From assembly GCA_903827945.1 (NCBI GenBank), contig CAIKKN010000033.1, forward strand, positions 1-64,000: 64,000 nucleotides of DNA, written 5' to 3'. Shown one piece after another: positions 18,113 to 28,327 of the stretch. Source of the DNA: an uncultured Actinomycetes bacterium. GTDB lineage: Bacteria; Actinomycetota; Actinomycetes; Nanopelagicales; Nanopelagicaceae. The notes below the pieces were generated by a model. The model searched no databases. It was given only the letters and a program-made list of their open reading frames with translations, and was not told where the DNA came from. Each line of letters opens with the position of its first letter. Positions within the stretch are counted from its first letter, which is position 1. The translations under genes were made by a program, and so were the position numbers.

Positions 18113-19582
18113 ATGACAACATTCGTTGATCGCGTAACTCTCCATGCTTCTGCGGGTAATGGCGGGGATGGTTGCGTTTCTATTCACCGTGAAAAATTTG
18201 TTCCCCTCGGCGGACCAGATGGAGGAAACGGCGGACGTGGTGGCGACATCATTCTTGTTGTTGACTCAGGAGAAACAACACTTCTTGATTTTCACCATTC
18301 TCCCCACCGTAAAGCACTTAGTGCTCGACCAGGCTATGGCGATTATTGCAACGGAGCCGATGGCGGAGATCTGATTCTTTCAGTACCAAATGGAACTGTT
18401 GTAAAAGATAGAGAAGGCAACATCCTCGCGGATTTAGTTGGAACAGGCACACGCTTTATTGCTGCTCAAGGCGGTAAAGGCGGATTAGGAAATGCTGGTC
18501 TTGCATCTCGCAAACGTCGTGCTCCTGGTTTTGCGCTTAAAGGTGAGCCCGGCGAAGAACGCACACTGATACTTGAACTAAAGAGCGTTGCAGATATCGG
18601 TTTAATTGGTTTTCCGAGTGCTGGAAAGTCATCTCTCGTTGCTGCAATTTCAGCAGCTCGACCAAAGATTGCAGATTATCCATTCACGACATTGGTTCCA
18701 AATCTTGGTGTAGTCCAAGCCGGTGAAACTCGCTTTACCGTTGCTGACGTCCCAGGTCTTATTCCTGGTGCATCTTCAGGTAAAGGCCTCGGTCTCGAAT
18801 TCTTACGTCACGTTGAACGATGTGCAGCACTTGTTCATGTTCTTGATTGCGGAACCTTGGAGACAGATCGTGACCCGATCAAGGACTTTGATGTTATCGA
18901 GGAAGAGCTTTCTCATTACGGTGGATTAGCTGATCGCCCAAGAATCATTGCGTTAAATAAAATCGATTTGCCAGATGGAAAGACTATGGCAGATATGGTG
19001 CAATCAACTCTAGAAGAACGCGGTTATGAGGTTTATCAAATCTCTGCAGCCGCGCGAATTGGATTGCAAGAACTTACATATTCAATGGGACGAATTATTC
19101 AGGAGTACAGAAAGAAAGAAGCGAAAGAAGAGAAAGTTCGAATCGTTCTTCGTCCAACACCTGTTAATGATGGTGGATTCACTGTCACAGCAAATGCCGA
19201 CGGTTCATTCTCTGTAACAGGCAACAAGCCTGAGCGTTTTGTTCGCCAAACTGATTTCGGTAATGCTGAAGCAATCGGATATCTCGCAGATCGCTTGGCG
19301 CAACTTGGAGTAGAGCGCGCACTCTTTAAAGCAGGTGCAAAAGCAAAGGATGAAGTCAGAATTGGCCAAGGAGATAGCGCAGTTGTCTTCGATTGGGAGC
19401 CAACGATTGAAGCTGGAGCAGAGTTGCTTGCTGGTCCACGCGGAAGTGACCTACGTATTGAATCACCGTGGGCTGGACGCTATGTGGAAGACAAAATTGA
19501 TGTCTTGAATGAAGATGAAATTGAATCGCAGTGGGAGTACAACGTCGCAGATCCCCACACACCACGAATCGATGAGAACTAG
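18113..19582 (+). CDS. obgE: Obg family GTPase (ribosome assembly, stress response)
   Basis: Obg GTPases act in late 50S assembly and stringent-type control. The 489-aa product has the glycine-rich Obg fold (about 1-158), a G domain with GFPSAGKSS (from about 165), DVPGLIPGA (from about 211) and NKIDLP, and a C-terminal OCT domain followed by an acidic tail. AGGGAG (18101-18106) lies upstream of the ATG. Position after rpmA and before proB is the standard actinobacterial order. Confidence 0.96.
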   Translation: MTTFVDRVTLHASAGNGGDGCVSIHREKFVPLGGPDGGNGGRGGDIILVVDSGETTLLDFHHSPHRKALSARPGYGDYCNGADGGDLILSVPNGTVVKDREGNILADLVGTGTRFIAAQGGKGGLGNAGLASRKRRAPGFALKGEPGEERTLILELKSVADIGLIGFPSAGKSSLVAAISAARPKIADYPFTTLVPNLGVVQAGETRFTVADVPGLIPGASSGKGLGLEFLRHVERCAALVHVLDCGTLETDRDPIKDFDVIEEELSHYGGLADRPRIIALNKIDLPDGKTMADMVQSTLEERGYEVYQISAAARIGLQELTYSMGRIIQEYRKKEAKEEKVRIVLRPTPVNDGGFTVTANADGSFSVTGNKPERFVRQTDFGNAEAIGYLADRLAQLGVERALFKAGAKAKDEVRIGQGDSAVVFDWEPTIEAGAELLAGPRGSDLRIESPWAGRYVEDKIDVLNEDEIESQWEYNVADPHTPRIDEN

Positions 19583-19591
19583 GTAAGTAAC

Positions 19592-20707
19592 ATGAAGCGC
19601 AATCAGATAAACAGTGCTGCTCGTGTTGTTATCAAGATTGGCTCATCCACTCTGACAGGAAAAGCCGGAGAACAGCTCGACAAAAAGAACGTAGATTCGA
19701 TTGTTGATATCGTCGCATCCCTTCGTTCTGAAGGTAAAGAGGTAGTCCTTGTTTCATCTGGCGCTATCGCCGCTGGCCTTGCCCCTCTTGGAATGACAGT
19801 TCGCCCAAAAGACCTTGCAACACAACAAGCAGCTGCTTCCGTTGGCCAAGGCTTACTAATTTCATATTACAACGAAGCATTTACTCGCCACTCGCTTCTT
19901 TCTTCCCAGGTTTTGTTGACCATCGACGATGTAGTTCGAAGAGCTCATTATCAAAATGCTCAGCGCACTCTTTTCAAGTTATTACAACTTGGTGTTGTCC
20001 CAATTATTAACGAAAACGATACGGTCGGCGTGCAAGAGATTCGCTTTGGCGATAACGATCGATTGGCTGCTCTTGTTTCACATCTCATCGGCGCGGAATT
20101 ACTGATTCTCATTACTGATATCGATGGACTTTATGATGCTCCTCCAGGGAGCCCGGGAGCAAAGAGAATTGCTGAAGTTCCTGATGTGACCAAACTTGTT
20201 GATGTCCAGATTGGTGGCGTTGGGTCCTCTGGCGTTGGAAGTGGTGGAATGATCACAAAGATTGATGCAGCGCGCATTGCAACTGGTGCTGGAGTATCAA
20301 TGCTTCTGACTTCGCTAGAGAAATTAAGTGGCGCGCTTGAAGGGCGCGATGAGGGAACTTTTTTTGAGGCGGTTAAAGATCGAAAGCCTTCTCGATTGCT
20401 GTGGCTTGCTCACGCTTCGACTCCAAGTGGAAGACTGATTGTCGACGACGGTGCAGTAAGCGCTCTTAAGGAGCACGGGGTTTCACTCTTGCCTGCCGGA
20501 GTTCGAGGCGCTGAGGGAGACTTTATTGCAGGGGATACAGTGGAGCTAGTTTCACTGCAAGGAGTTGTGTTTGCTCGCGGCTTAGTTGCATTTGATTCAC
20601 TTGAAATACCTAAGATGATTGGTAAGACAACAAAAGAATTAGCTCAAACAATGGGCCCTGAATACGAGCGTGAACTCGTACATCGGGATGACTTAGTTTT
20701 GCTTTAA
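19592..20707 (+). CDS. proB: Glutamate 5-kinase (proline synthesis, step 1)
   Basis: ProB phosphorylates glutamate to glutamyl-5-phosphate. The 371-aa protein has the amino acid kinase domain with KIGSSTL, VSSGAIAAGL, the NENDTV segment and GGMITKIDAA, plus a C-terminal PUA domain (from about 280). It follows obgE by 9 nt. Its stop codon abuts the end of the convergent beta-lactamase-family gene with no room for a terminator. proA, normally adjacent, lies 1.2 kb further on. Confidence 0.95.
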   Translation: MKRNQINSAARVVIKIGSSTLTGKAGEQLDKKNVDSIVDIVASLRSEGKEVVLVSSGAIAAGLAPLGMTVRPKDLATQQAAASVGQGLLISYYNEAFTRHSLLSSQVLLTIDDVVRRAHYQNAQRTLFKLLQLGVVPIINENDTVGVQEIRFGDNDRLAALVSHLIGAELLILITDIDGLYDAPPGSPGAKRIAEVPDVTKLVDVQIGGVGSSGVGSGGMITKIDAARIATGAGVSMLLTSLEKLSGALEGRDEGTFFEAVKDRKPSRLLWLAHASTPSGRLIVDDGAVSALKEHGVSLLPAGVRGAEGDFIAGDTVELVSLQGVVFARGLVAFDSLEIPKMIGKTTKELAQTMGPEYERELVHRDDLVLL

Positions 20708-21843
20708 TTCTTTGCTATATCCATCATCACTTGAGTTGTTGGTGCTTTGAGGTCCAAGTCAGTTGGAACATCACTTAATTTCACAATAACGGTTCGGGTT
20801 GCTCGGTCGATAAAGACATACTGACCATGTAAGCCATCCATCAAATCGATATTTGGATACGGGTGCCAGACATACGCACCATAACCAGAACCCTCTAATT
20901 GTTCGACTGAGGTGCTCATTCGCTTGATCCAATTTAGATCCAAAACACGTGTACTTCCGACCATTCCGTTATTCATTAACATCAATCCAACTTTTGCATA
21001 GTCCTCACCCGTGGCATTAAAGCAACAGAAAGTCTTTTCTATTCCTCCAACATGGTCGACATTCCACGTAGCAGGAGTGAGAGCTCCCACGGGTTGCCAA
21101 ACGTTCTTTGCAAAATAATCACTTACAGAACTGCCCGTAACTTTCTTAATTATCATTCCAATTAATTGTGGATCCACGCTTCGGTAGAGAGCTTGAGAGC
21201 CCGGCTCAAATGCCATTTTGCGATTATGTTTAACAAACCAATTCATATCTGTCGTTGCATACATTTGCGCAATTCCTACGCCCCAGCCTTGCGGCCCGGA
21301 TGGATAATTATCGCTAACGCCTACGCCACTTCGCATGTCAAGCAATTGCCCAACAGTTACGCGGTCAAAAGATGTTCCTGCTTTGTACTCAGGGAAGTAA
21401 TCAACAAATTTGTCACTTTCTTTAATCTTCCCTGCTGCCACAAGCTGACCAACCATGATTGATGTCATTGTCTTACCGACAGAATAAGAAGGAAGTCGAG
21501 TGGTAGGGGTGAATCCATCGCGGTAATACTGGTAAGTCAGAACGCCGTTTCTCAGCACTAGAAATTCATTTGTGTGGGAAGCATCGAGAAATGTTTGCCA
21601 AGGAACTTGCTTACCTTGCCAATTGACTGTTGTTGGGAGCTTCTCATGTGCAGTAGCGAGAACGATTGGATTACTCGAAGGGGCAATTGTGTGCGCTGGC
21701 ATCAAATTTGGAGTCTTTGACGCAGGAGCCAATGCCAGGTGAATCGATTGGTAGGGATTTGGATAGTGGATATATAACGTAACTCCCCACAGCGCAAAAT
21801 AAAGAAGAAAGACTGTCACGAGGATTTTACGCAGGAATTTCAT
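20704..21843 (-). CDS. Beta-lactamase-family (class C-like) serine hydrolase, membrane-anchored
   Basis: The 379-aa protein has a basic N-terminus and one hydrophobic segment (about 7-25), so it is probably exported and anchored. The serine hydrolase motif SVGK (Ser121, Lys124) and a Tyr near 219 in ALYRSVDP fit the PF00144 family, which includes class C beta-lactamases, esterases, D-aminopeptidases and 6-aminohexanoate-dimer hydrolases. Substrate cannot be told from sequence, and antibiotic resistance should not be assumed. It is one of only two reverse-strand genes here and splits the usual proB-proA pair. Confidence 0.85.
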   Translation of the reverse strand: MKFLRKILVTVFLLYFALWGVTLYIHYPNPYQSIHLALAPASKTPNLMPAHTIAPSSNPIVLATAHEKLPTTVNWQGKQVPWQTFLDASHTNEFLVLRNGVLTYQYYRDGFTPTTRLPSYSVGKTMTSIMVGQLVAAGKIKESDKFVDYFPEYKAGTSFDRVTVGQLLDMRSGVGVSDNYPSGPQGWGVGIAQMYATTDMNWFVKHNRKMAFEPGSQALYRSVDPQLIGMIIKKVTGSSVSDYFAKNVWQPVGALTPATWNVDHVGGIEKTFCCFNATGEDYAKVGLMLMNNGMVGSTRVLDLNWIKRMSTSVEQLEGSGYGAYVWHPYPNIDLMDGLHGQYVFIDRATRTVIVKLSDVPTDLDLKAPTTQVMMDIAKN

Positions 21844-21867
21844 AGTAGGGATTATTGCCCGTAGGCT
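21839..21867 (+). promoter_or_regulatory. proA promoter, leaderless and divergent from the serine hydrolase
   Basis: TTCATA (21839-21844) and TAGGCT (21862-21867) are spaced 17 nt apart, and the -10 ends exactly 6 nt before the proA ATG. On the other strand AATAAT (21856-21851) ends 7 nt before the hydrolase ATG. Only 30 bp separate the two start codons, so the promoters overlap. Confidence 0.6.
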
Positions 21868-21873
21868 TGCGTA

Positions 21874-23139
21874 ATGGAAGCAACGGCAGTCGTAAATAAT
21901 TTGGCAAGCCTTGCTCGAGCGGGCGCTCGCACTCTTATTTCTGCGACCGCTGAGGAGCGATCTGCCGTAGTTCGAGGAATAGCTGATGCGCTTGTCGCAA
22001 ACTCAGCCCGCATCCTAAAAGCCAACCAAGAAGATTTGGCCCGAGCAACTGCTTCCGGGATGCAAAGCTCAATGGTCGACCGACTCTTACTCACAGAAGA
22101 GCGCATTGCAGGAATGGCCGATGGAGCGAGACAAGTTGCAAATCTGCCAGATCCGTTGAATCGAGTAATCAGCGAAAGAACTTTAGAAAACGGTTTGCAC
22201 TTAAAACAGGTGAGCGTGCCTTTTGGAGTTGTAGGAATGGTTTACGAGGCTCGCCCCAATGTGACGATTGATGCCGCTGCAATTTTGTTGAAGTCAGGAA
22301 ACGCCTCTTTGCTGAGAGGTTCTTCGAGCGCTGCATCCAGTAACTCTGTTCTTGTCGAAATTATGAGAGAAGTACTCGCAAAAAGTTCTATCTCCCCAGA
22401 TGTAATCCAGAATCTACCTTCAGAGGATCGCTCTACTGTGGCCGCTCTTCTTCATGCCCGCGGCAAAGTTGATCTTGTTATTCCTCGCGGAAGTGCTGAA
22501 CTCATCCGTCGAGTTGTGGATGATTCTTCAGTACCAACTATTGAAACAGGGGCAGGTGTTTGCCACGTTTACGTGGATGAGTTCGCCGATCTAAATAAAG
22601 CACTTCCAATCTTGATGAATTCGAAAACTGATCGCCCAAGTGTTTGTAATGCGGCAGAAACACTTTTAGTCCATGAAGCGGTTGCCGAGAATTTCCTTCC
22701 AAGTGCATTGTCATCCCTGCGAAAAGCGGGAGTCACTCTTCATGTCGATGCCGCAACAAAGGCAATTGCGGACGCACATGGAGTTCATTCTGGATTAGCT
22801 AGTGAAGCGGATTGGTCCACGGAGTACAACGCTTTGGAAATGAATGTGGCGATAGTGCCCTCATTAATTGCTGCTGCCGATCACATTCAGATGTATGGAA
22901 CTCAACATACCGAAGCGATTGTGACTGAGAATATTGAAAAGGCTAATCAATTTATTGCGCTCTCAGATTGTGCCGCTGTGATGGTAAACGCATCCACACG
23001 CTTTACCGATGGCGAACAGATGGGATTTGGGGCAGAGATTGGAATATCAAATCAAAAGCTTCATGCCCGAGGTCCTATGGGGCTTGAGCAAATGACGACC
23101 ACTACTTGGATTGTGTGGGGCTCAGGGCAAATCCGATAA
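21874..23139 (+). CDS. proA: Glutamate-5-semialdehyde dehydrogenase (proline synthesis, step 2)
   Basis: ProA reduces glutamyl-5-phosphate to the semialdehyde using NADPH. The 421-aa protein shows the gamma-glutamyl phosphate reductase core: VPFGVVGMVYEARPNVT, LRGSSSAASSN, IPRGSAELI, and the catalytic cysteine in SVCNAAETLL. The ATG is supported by the -10 element at leaderless spacing. It is separated from proB by the reverse-strand hydrolase, so the two enzymes of one pathway use different promoters. Confidence 0.95.
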   Translation: MEATAVVNNLASLARAGARTLISATAEERSAVVRGIADALVANSARILKANQEDLARATASGMQSSMVDRLLLTEERIAGMADGARQVANLPDPLNRVISERTLENGLHLKQVSVPFGVVGMVYEARPNVTIDAAAILLKSGNASLLRGSSSAASSNSVLVEIMREVLAKSSISPDVIQNLPSEDRSTVAALLHARGKVDLVIPRGSAELIRRVVDDSSVPTIETGAGVCHVYVDEFADLNKALPILMNSKTDRPSVCNAAETLLVHEAVAENFLPSALSSLRKAGVTLHVDAATKAIADAHGVHSGLASEADWSTEYNALEMNVAIVPSLIAAADHIQMYGTQHTEAIVTENIEKANQFIALSDCAAVMVNASTRFTDGEQMGFGAEIGISNQKLHARGPMGLEQMTTTTWIVWGSGQIR

Positions 23140-23142
23140 GGT
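23137..23142 (+). promoter_or_regulatory. gatC -10 element, leaderless type
   Basis: TAAGGT ends exactly 6 nt before the gatC ATG and overlaps the proA stop region. The same hexamer occurs at identical spacing before ispG and proS. Confidence 0.5.
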
Positions 23143-23148
23143 TGGGGC

Positions 23149-23448
23149 ATGGCCGCAATCTCACGTGACGAAGTAGCTCACCTTGCGCGTCTAGCTCGCA
23201 TTGAAATGAGTTCCGATGAGCTCGACCATCTTGCATCCGAATTGGATCAGATCCTTCATGCAGTAGATCGCGTACAAGAAGCAGCAAAAGACGATGTTCC
23301 TCCAACTTCACACCCTCTTCCATTAAAGAATGTGACTCGTCCAGATGTAGTCGTTCCTTCACTAACTCCGCAAGACGCCCTATCTGGTGCTCCTGCTTCA
23401 GATGAACAACGTTTCAAGGTTCCACAGATTTTGGGTGATGCTGAGTGA
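23149..23448 (+). CDS. gatC: Asp-tRNA(Asn)/Glu-tRNA(Gln) amidotransferase subunit C
   Basis: GatC (99 aa) is the small subunit that wraps and stabilises GatA-GatB. The start [18 protein letters not shown] and the region [19 protein letters not shown] are typical. Its stop overlaps the gatA GTG start (GTGA, 23445-23448), coupling the two. It is the first gene of gatCAB. Confidence 0.95.
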   Translation: MAAISRDEVAHLARLARIEMSSDELDHLASELDQILHAVDRVQEAAKDDVPPTSHPLPLKNVTRPDVVVPSLTPQDALSGAPASDEQRFKVPQILGDAE

Positions 23449-24944
23449 GTTTTATATATAAAACTGCGGCAGAGATGGCCAGTGCTCTTGCGAATAAAGA
23501 TGTTAGCGCCGTAGATCTTGCTAACGAACACTTTGCTCGCATTGAATCAGTCGACGGTGATGTACATGCATTCCTTCACCTCGATAAAGAAGGCGCTCTT
23601 GCTCAAGCAAAAAGTGTTGATGAAAAGCGTGCCGCTGGAGAGAAACTTGGACCACTTGCTGGCGTACCTCTGGCCCTAAAAGATGTCATGGCGCAAAAGG
23701 GAATTCCAACTACATGCGGTTCAAAAATTCTTGAAGGCTGGCGTCCGCCTTACGATGCCACGGTTGTTACGCGACTGAAAGACGCGGGCATTGTTATTTT
23801 AGGTAAAACAAATATGGATGAATTCGCCATGGGTTCATCAACTGAAAATTCTGCATACGGTCCAACTCACAATCCATGGGACTTAACACGTATCCCTGGC
23901 GGATCAGGCGGAGGATCATCAGCTTCACTTGCCGCATTTGAAGCACCACTTGCAATTGGAACAGACACCGGTGGTTCAATTCGCCAGCCAGCAGCGGTGA
24001 CCGGAACAGTGGGCGTCAAGCCAACGTATGGAGCGGTTTCTAGGTATGGCCTTGTTGCATTCTCTTCTTCACTTGATCAAGCAGGCCCTTGCGCGCGAAC
24101 GGTTCTAGATGCAGCCCTTCTCCATGAAGTTATTGCCGGACATGACGCAAGAGATTCATCTTCTATCAATGCTCCCGTGCCTGCAGTAGTTGCCGCAGCG
24201 AAGAAGCTTGATGTCAAAGGAATGAAAATTGGTGTCATCAAAGAACTTGGCGGCGAAGGTTTCCAAAAAGGCGTAAGCGAGCGATTCAATGAAGCGCTTG
24301 AAGAACTTGTTAAAGCCGGCGCTGATATCGTTGAAGTTTCATGCCCTAATTTTGAATACGCACTTGCTGCATATTATTTAATCGCACCTTCTGAGGCCTC
24401 ATCAAATCTCGCTCGTTTTGATTCGATGCGCTACGGCCTTCGTGTAGGTGATGATGGGTCCCGTGGCGCAGAAGAAGTAATGAGCCTTACTCGCCAAGCT
24501 GGGTTTGGAAAAGAAGTAAAGCGCCGCATAATTTTAGGCACATACGCTTTATCCTCGGGTTATTACGATGCTTATTACGGATCAGCTCAAAGAGTTCGCA
24601 CGCTTATCATGCGCGATTACGAGGCAGCTTTTGCAAAGGCAGATGTACTCGTATCTCCTACAGCTCCAACAACTGCATTTAAAATAGGCGAGAAGGCGGA
24701 TGATCCCGTCGCTATGTATTTAAATGACATCGCAACAATTCCCGTAAATATGGCAGGTATCGGCGGAATGAGCCTTCCATGTGGGTTAGCTCCTGAAGAT
24801 GGCTTGCCTGTCGGTTTCCAAATTATGTCACCTGCGATGAAAGATGATCTTATGTACCAAGTCGGTGGAACTCTTGAAGCTGCACTAAATGCTAAATGGG
24901 GATCTACTCTGATTTCGCAAGCGCCAGCGTTAGGAGCAAAGTAA
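23445..24944 (+). CDS. gatA: Asp-tRNA(Asn)/Glu-tRNA(Gln) amidotransferase subunit A
   Basis: GatA is the amidase that frees ammonia from glutamine. The 499-aa amidase-signature protein carries the Ser-cisSer-Lys triad: Lys in LALKDVM (about 77), the cis-Ser in [11 protein letters not shown] (about 150), and the nucleophile in [11 protein letters not shown] (about 176). The GTG start overlaps gatC. The stop TAA overlaps the gatB ATG by one base. The complex lets cells lacking GlnRS or AsnRS form correctly charged tRNAs. Confidence 0.96.
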   Translation: MSFIYKTAAEMASALANKDVSAVDLANEHFARIESVDGDVHAFLHLDKEGALAQAKSVDEKRAAGEKLGPLAGVPLALKDVMAQKGIPTTCGSKILEGWRPPYDATVVTRLKDAGIVILGKTNMDEFAMGSSTENSAYGPTHNPWDLTRIPGGSGGGSSASLAAFEAPLAIGTDTGGSIRQPAAVTGTVGVKPTYGAVSRYGLVAFSSSLDQAGPCARTVLDAALLHEVIAGHDARDSSSINAPVPAVVAAAKKLDVKGMKIGVIKELGGEGFQKGVSERFNEALEELVKAGADIVEVSCPNFEYALAAYYLIAPSEASSNLARFDSMRYGLRVGDDGSRGAEEVMSLTRQAGFGKEVKRRIILGTYALSSGYYDAYYGSAQRVRTLIMRDYEAAFAKADVLVSPTAPTTAFKIGEKADDPVAMYLNDIATIPVNMAGIGGMSLPCGLAPEDGLPVGFQIMSPAMKDDLMYQVGGTLEAALNAKWGSTLISQAPALGAK

Positions 24945-26440
24945 TGGCTCTTAATTATGATGGCGTAATAGAGAAGTACGAGCCAACCCTTGGTCTGGAA
25001 GTACACGTTGAACTAAATACAAATACAAAAATGTTCTGCGGGTGTGCAACTGCTTTTGGTGCAGAACCAAATACACAAACTTGCCCAGTCTGTCTTGGCC
25101 TACCTGGTTCACTTCCAGTTGTAAATGAAGTCGCTATTGAATCTGCAATCAGAATTGGGCTAGCGCTTAATTGTTCAATCGCTCCTTTTAGTCGGTTTGC
25201 TCGAAAGAATTATTTTTATCCTGACATGCCAAAAGATTTTCAAATCTCACAGTATGACGAACCAATTTGCGTCGATGGTTTCCTCGATGTAGAGATTGAC
25301 ACCGATGAGGGTGTAAAAACATTTCGAGTCGATATCGAACGCGTTCACATGGAAGAAGACACGGGCAAGTCACTCCACGTAGGTGGCTCAACTGGTCGAA
25401 TCCACGGCGCTGAATACTCCCTTCTTGATTACAACCGTGCCGGTATTCCATTGATGGAAATCGTCACAAAGATGATTCCTGGTACAGAGAAATATGCCCC
25501 TCAGGTAGCCCGCGCATATGTAACGGAACTTCGCGACATCCTTCGCTCTCTCGGAGTTTCCGACGTGAAGATGGAACAAGGTTCACTTCGTTGCGATGCA
25601 AACGTTTCACTTTCCCCACGCGGAAGCGGAAAACTTGGAACTCGAAGTGAGACCAAGAATGTGAATTCATTGCGTTCTGTTGAACGAGCAATTCATGGAG
25701 AAATGATCCGCCAAGGTAATCTCCTTGAAAACGGCGAGCGTATTATTCAAGAAACGCGTCACTTCCTCGAAGAAAGCGGAGAGACTCGTCCCGGCAGATC
25801 AAAGGAAACTGCCGAGGATTATCGCTATTTCCAGGAACCAGACCTAGTGCCGGTTGCTCCTGATGCAACATGGATTGAAGAAATTCGTGCTTCACTTCCG
25901 GAGCGCCCATCTGTTCGCAGAAAACGTTTGCAAGTTGATTGGGCTGTTCCGGATAAGGAAATGACAGCAATGATAAATGCTGAACTTCTAGATACTGTCG
26001 AAGCGACGGTAAAACTGGGAGCAGATCCAACAAAGGCTCGCACTTGGTGGCTTGGTGAAATTTCTCGAGTTGCAAATGAAAAAGAAGTTGAAGCGACATC
26101 CCTGATGACCCCTGCACAAGTCGCAGAAATAATATTGCTCGTAGCTTCTGGTGAACTCACAGACAAGCTTGCGAGAGCTGTAGTGGAAGGCGTAATCGCT
26201 GGAGAAGGTTCACCTCGAGATGTCATCGAGAAGCGTGGACTAAAGGTTGTTTCAGATGACTCTGCTTTGATGGCGGCAATTGAAGCAGCTATTGCCACCC
26301 AACCTGATACCGCACAGCGAGTGCGCGATGGAAATATTCCTGCTGCGGGTGCTTTGATAGGCGCAGTTATGAAAGCAACTGGGGGAGCGGCAGATGCTGC
26401 TCGCGTTCGAGAATTATTACTTCAGCATTTAGGTCAGTAG
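24944..26440 (+). CDS. gatB: Asp-tRNA(Asn)/Glu-tRNA(Gln) amidotransferase subunit B
   Basis: GatB binds the misacylated tRNA, phosphorylates the side chain and accepts the ammonia. The protein (498 aa from this start) has [10 protein letters not shown], the zinc site cysteines in CGCA and CPVCLGLPG, the signature [16 protein letters not shown], and the C-terminal YqeY-like helical domain. ATG 24944 is chosen over an in-frame ATG at 24896 because AGGAG (24932-24936) sits 7 nt before it and it begins at the gatA stop. Confidence 0.95.
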   Translation: MALNYDGVIEKYEPTLGLEVHVELNTNTKMFCGCATAFGAEPNTQTCPVCLGLPGSLPVVNEVAIESAIRIGLALNCSIAPFSRFARKNYFYPDMPKDFQISQYDEPICVDGFLDVEIDTDEGVKTFRVDIERVHMEEDTGKSLHVGGSTGRIHGAEYSLLDYNRAGIPLMEIVTKMIPGTEKYAPQVARAYVTELRDILRSLGVSDVKMEQGSLRCDANVSLSPRGSGKLGTRSETKNVNSLRSVERAIHGEMIRQGNLLENGERIIQETRHFLEESGETRPGRSKETAEDYRYFQEPDLVPVAPDATWIEEIRASLPERPSVRRKRLQVDWAVPDKEMTAMINAELLDTVEATVKLGADPTKARTWWLGEISRVANEKEVEATSLMTPAQVAEIILLVASGELTDKLARAVVEGVIAGEGSPRDVIEKRGLKVVSDDSALMAAIEAAIATQPDTAQRVRDGNIPAAGALIGAVMKATGGAADAARVRELLLQHLGQ

Positions 26441-26451
26441 ACGAAGGGTAA

Positions 26452-26457
26452 TAGGAT
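26452..26457 (+). promoter_or_regulatory. ilvD -10 element, leaderless type (or ribosome-binding site)
   Basis: TAGGAT lies 5 nt upstream of the ilvD ATG. It fits TANNNT at leaderless spacing, but the contained AGGA could also act as a short ribosome-binding site 6 nt from the start if transcription comes from gatB. Confidence 0.45.
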
Positions 26458-26462
26458 AAAAA

Positions 26463-28136
26463 ATGTCTAATATGAAACCGCGTTCTGGTTTAGTCACCGA
26501 TGGTCTTGAGCGCTCACCAGCTCGCGGCATGTTGCGCGCGGTTGGAATGGAAGATGCTGACTTTAAGAAACCACAAATTGGAATTGCTTCGTCGTGGAAC
26601 GAAATCACTCCTTGCAATCTCTCTTTGGACCGACTCGCAAAAGCGTCACGAAAAGGCGTTATTGAAGGCGGCGGATTTCCAATGCAATTTGGAACTATTT
26701 CAGTATCCGATGGTATTTCAATGGGCCACGAGGGCATGCACTTCAGCCTCGTCTCTCGCGAGGTGATTGCCGACTCCGTTGAAACAGTTATGCAAGCAGA
26801 GCGCCTAGATGGAATGGTGATGTTTGCTGGTTGCGACAAATCACTACCCGGCATGATGATGGCGGCAGCGCGTATTGATGTGGCAGCAGTTTTTGTTTAT
26901 GCAGGATCAACACTTCCAGGAAATGTCGACGGCAAGAATGTAACAATTATCGATGCCTTTGAAGCAGTTGGTGCATGTGCGCGAGGTTTGATTTCCGAAG
27001 AAGAAGTTGATCGTATTGAACGTGCAATTTGCCCAGGTGAAGGTGCCTGCGGCGGTATGTACACAGCAAACACAATGGCTGCAGTCGGAGAAGCAATCGG
27101 TCTCTCACTTCCTGGATCTGCGTCACCTCCATCAGTTGATCATCGCCGTGATGATTATGCTGTTGCCTCTGGGGCGGCAGTTATCGAGCTCATCCGCCAA
27201 GGAATTACGACAAGAGATATCTTGACTAAGAAAGCATTTGAAAATGCAATCACGGTTGTGATGGCACTCGGTGGCTCCACAAATGCTGTACTCCATTTGT
27301 TGGCGCTGGCCAGCGAAGCCGAAGTTGAATTAACACTTGAAGATTTTCAAGTAATTAGCTCACGAGTCCCACTACTTGCTGATGTGAAGCCTTTTGGAAA
27401 ATATGTGATGACTGACGTTGACAAAGTGGGCGGAATTCCTGTTGTGCTACGCGCGCTTCTCGACGCAGGTTTATTACATGGAGATGCGCTAACGGTCACC
27501 GGTAAGACAATGGCAGAAAATCTTGCACACGTTAAACCTCTTGATCCAGACGGAGAAGTTCTGCACTCAATAAAGAGTCCACTTTCCGTTGGCGGCGGCA
27601 TCACAATTCTTAAAGGTTCACTTGCTCCCGAAGGCGCTGTTTGTAAAACCGCTGGAGTTGGAGTGGATGAATTTGAAGGACCGGCGCGAGTATTTGAACG
27701 AGAGCAAGCTGCGATGGAAGCCCTTGAAAACGGAACCATCAAAGCAGGTGACGCGATTGTCATTCGCTATGAAGGTCCTAAAGGAGGACCAGGAATGCGC
27801 GAGATGTTGATGATTACTGGCGCAATAAAAGGTGCTGGTCTTGGTAAATCCACCCTGCTTCTTACTGATGGTCGCTTCTCTGGAGGAAGTACAGGTCTCT
27901 GTGTTGGCCATGTTGCCCCTGAAGCTGTCGATGGGGGACCTATTGCATTTGTTAAGGATGGCGATCGAATTCGCATTAATACTGTGACTCGTCAACTTGA
28001 TTTACTTGTTGATGAAGAAACCATGGCCGAACGCCGTAAACACTTCACTCCTGTGCCACATAAGTACAAGCGGGGAGTCTTGGCGAAGTATTCAAAGGTC
28101 GTTGGATCGGCGTCACAAGGTGCAGTCACGTCCTAA
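26463..28136 (+). CDS. ilvD: Dihydroxy-acid dehydratase
   Basis: IlvD dehydrates dihydroxy acids to the 2-keto acids of valine and isoleucine using an iron-sulfur cluster. The 557-aa protein has cluster cysteines in [11 protein letters not shown] (about 124) and [11 protein letters not shown] (about 195), the carbamylated-Lys region, and [14 protein letters not shown] near the C-terminus. Length is normal. It opens the branched-chain block but is separated from ilvB by an attenuator-like leader, so ilvD and ilvBNC may be controlled separately. Confidence 0.96.
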   Translation: MSNMKPRSGLVTDGLERSPARGMLRAVGMEDADFKKPQIGIASSWNEITPCNLSLDRLAKASRKGVIEGGGFPMQFGTISVSDGISMGHEGMHFSLVSREVIADSVETVMQAERLDGMVMFAGCDKSLPGMMMAAARIDVAAVFVYAGSTLPGNVDGKNVTIIDAFEAVGACARGLISEEEVDRIERAICPGEGACGGMYTANTMAAVGEAIGLSLPGSASPPSVDHRRDDYAVASGAAVIELIRQGITTRDILTKKAFENAITVVMALGGSTNAVLHLLALASEAEVELTLEDFQVISSRVPLLADVKPFGKYVMTDVDKVGGIPVVLRALLDAGLLHGDALTVTGKTMAENLAHVKPLDPDGEVLHSIKSPLSVGGGITILKGSLAPEGAVCKTAGVGVDEFEGPARVFEREQAAMEALENGTIKAGDAIVIRYEGPKGGPGMREMLMITGAIKGAGLGKSTLLLTDGRFSGGSTGLCVGHVAPEAVDGGPIAFVKDGDRIRINTVTRQLDLLVDEETMAERRKHFTPVPHKYKRGVLAKYSKVVGSASQGAVTS

Positions 28137-28160
28137 ATAATGAGACTTACATCTCAGGGG

Positions 28161-28189
28161 TTGACTGCCTCCTGAAGGTCGGCGAGAAT
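28161..28189 (+). promoter_or_regulatory. Promoter of the ilvB leader
   Basis: TTGACT (28161-28166), a 17-nt spacer, and GAGAAT (28184-28189) form the best promoter in the window. The -10 ends exactly 6 nt before the ATG of the leader peptide, so the transcript should begin at or next to that start codon. Confidence 0.75.
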
Positions 28190-28195
28190 ACGCAC

Positions 28196-28243
28196 ATGGC
28201 ATCAGATAAGAAAGCTGTCGTGATTCGAGAGCGTGCGATCTAA
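28196..28243 (+). CDS. Putative ilvB leader peptide (15 aa)
   Basis: The frame reads MASDKKAVVIRERAI then TAA. It has Val-Val-Ile at codons 8-10 and a final Ile, the amino acids made by the downstream genes. It starts about where transcription should begin and has no Shine-Dalgarno sequence, so it would be translated as a leaderless message. A long hairpin covers its stop codon and a terminator follows 18 nt later. Leader-peptide attenuation of ilv genes is established in Corynebacterium ilvBNC and other bacteria; this peptide is inferred by analogy. Confidence 0.7.
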   Translation: MASDKKAVVIRERAI

Positions 28244-28261
28244 GCAAGACGATCGCGCGCT
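28230..28261 (+). promoter_or_regulatory. Pause-type hairpin over the leader peptide stop codon
   Basis: AGCGTGCGATC (28230-28240) pairs over 11 positions, one a T-G wobble, with GATCGCGCGCT (28251-28261) around a 10-nt loop containing the TAA stop. A ribosome finishing the leader would melt it; one stalled at Val-Val-Ile would sit at its foot. It abuts the terminator without overlapping it, so the antiterminator form is not obvious by eye. Confidence 0.6.
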
Positions 28262-28290
28262 AACCCTCAGTGGAAAAACTGAGGGTTTTC
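28262..28290 (+). terminator. Intrinsic terminator upstream of ilvB (attenuator)
   Basis: AACCCTCAGT (28262-28271) and ACTGAGGGTT (28278-28287) form a perfect 10-bp stem with loop GGAAAA, followed by further T residues (TTCTCATTT). It lies between the leader peptide and ilvB, 38 nt before the ilvB start, so unregulated it would block ilvBNC transcription from the leader promoter. Confidence 0.85.
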
Positions 28291-28327
28291 TCATTTAACA
28301 ATCTAAACGCACCGGAAGGAGATGAAC

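Noticed and set aside
20704-21843. Antibiotic-resistance beta-lactamase
   Set aside because: Only the broad PF00144 serine hydrolase pattern is seen; this family is mostly esterases and peptidases, so a resistance claim is unsupported.
28138-28156. TGAGA/TCTCA inverted repeat after ilvD as a terminator
   Set aside because: The stem is only 5 bp, AT-rich and lacks a T-run; it lies just before the leader promoter and is more likely chance.
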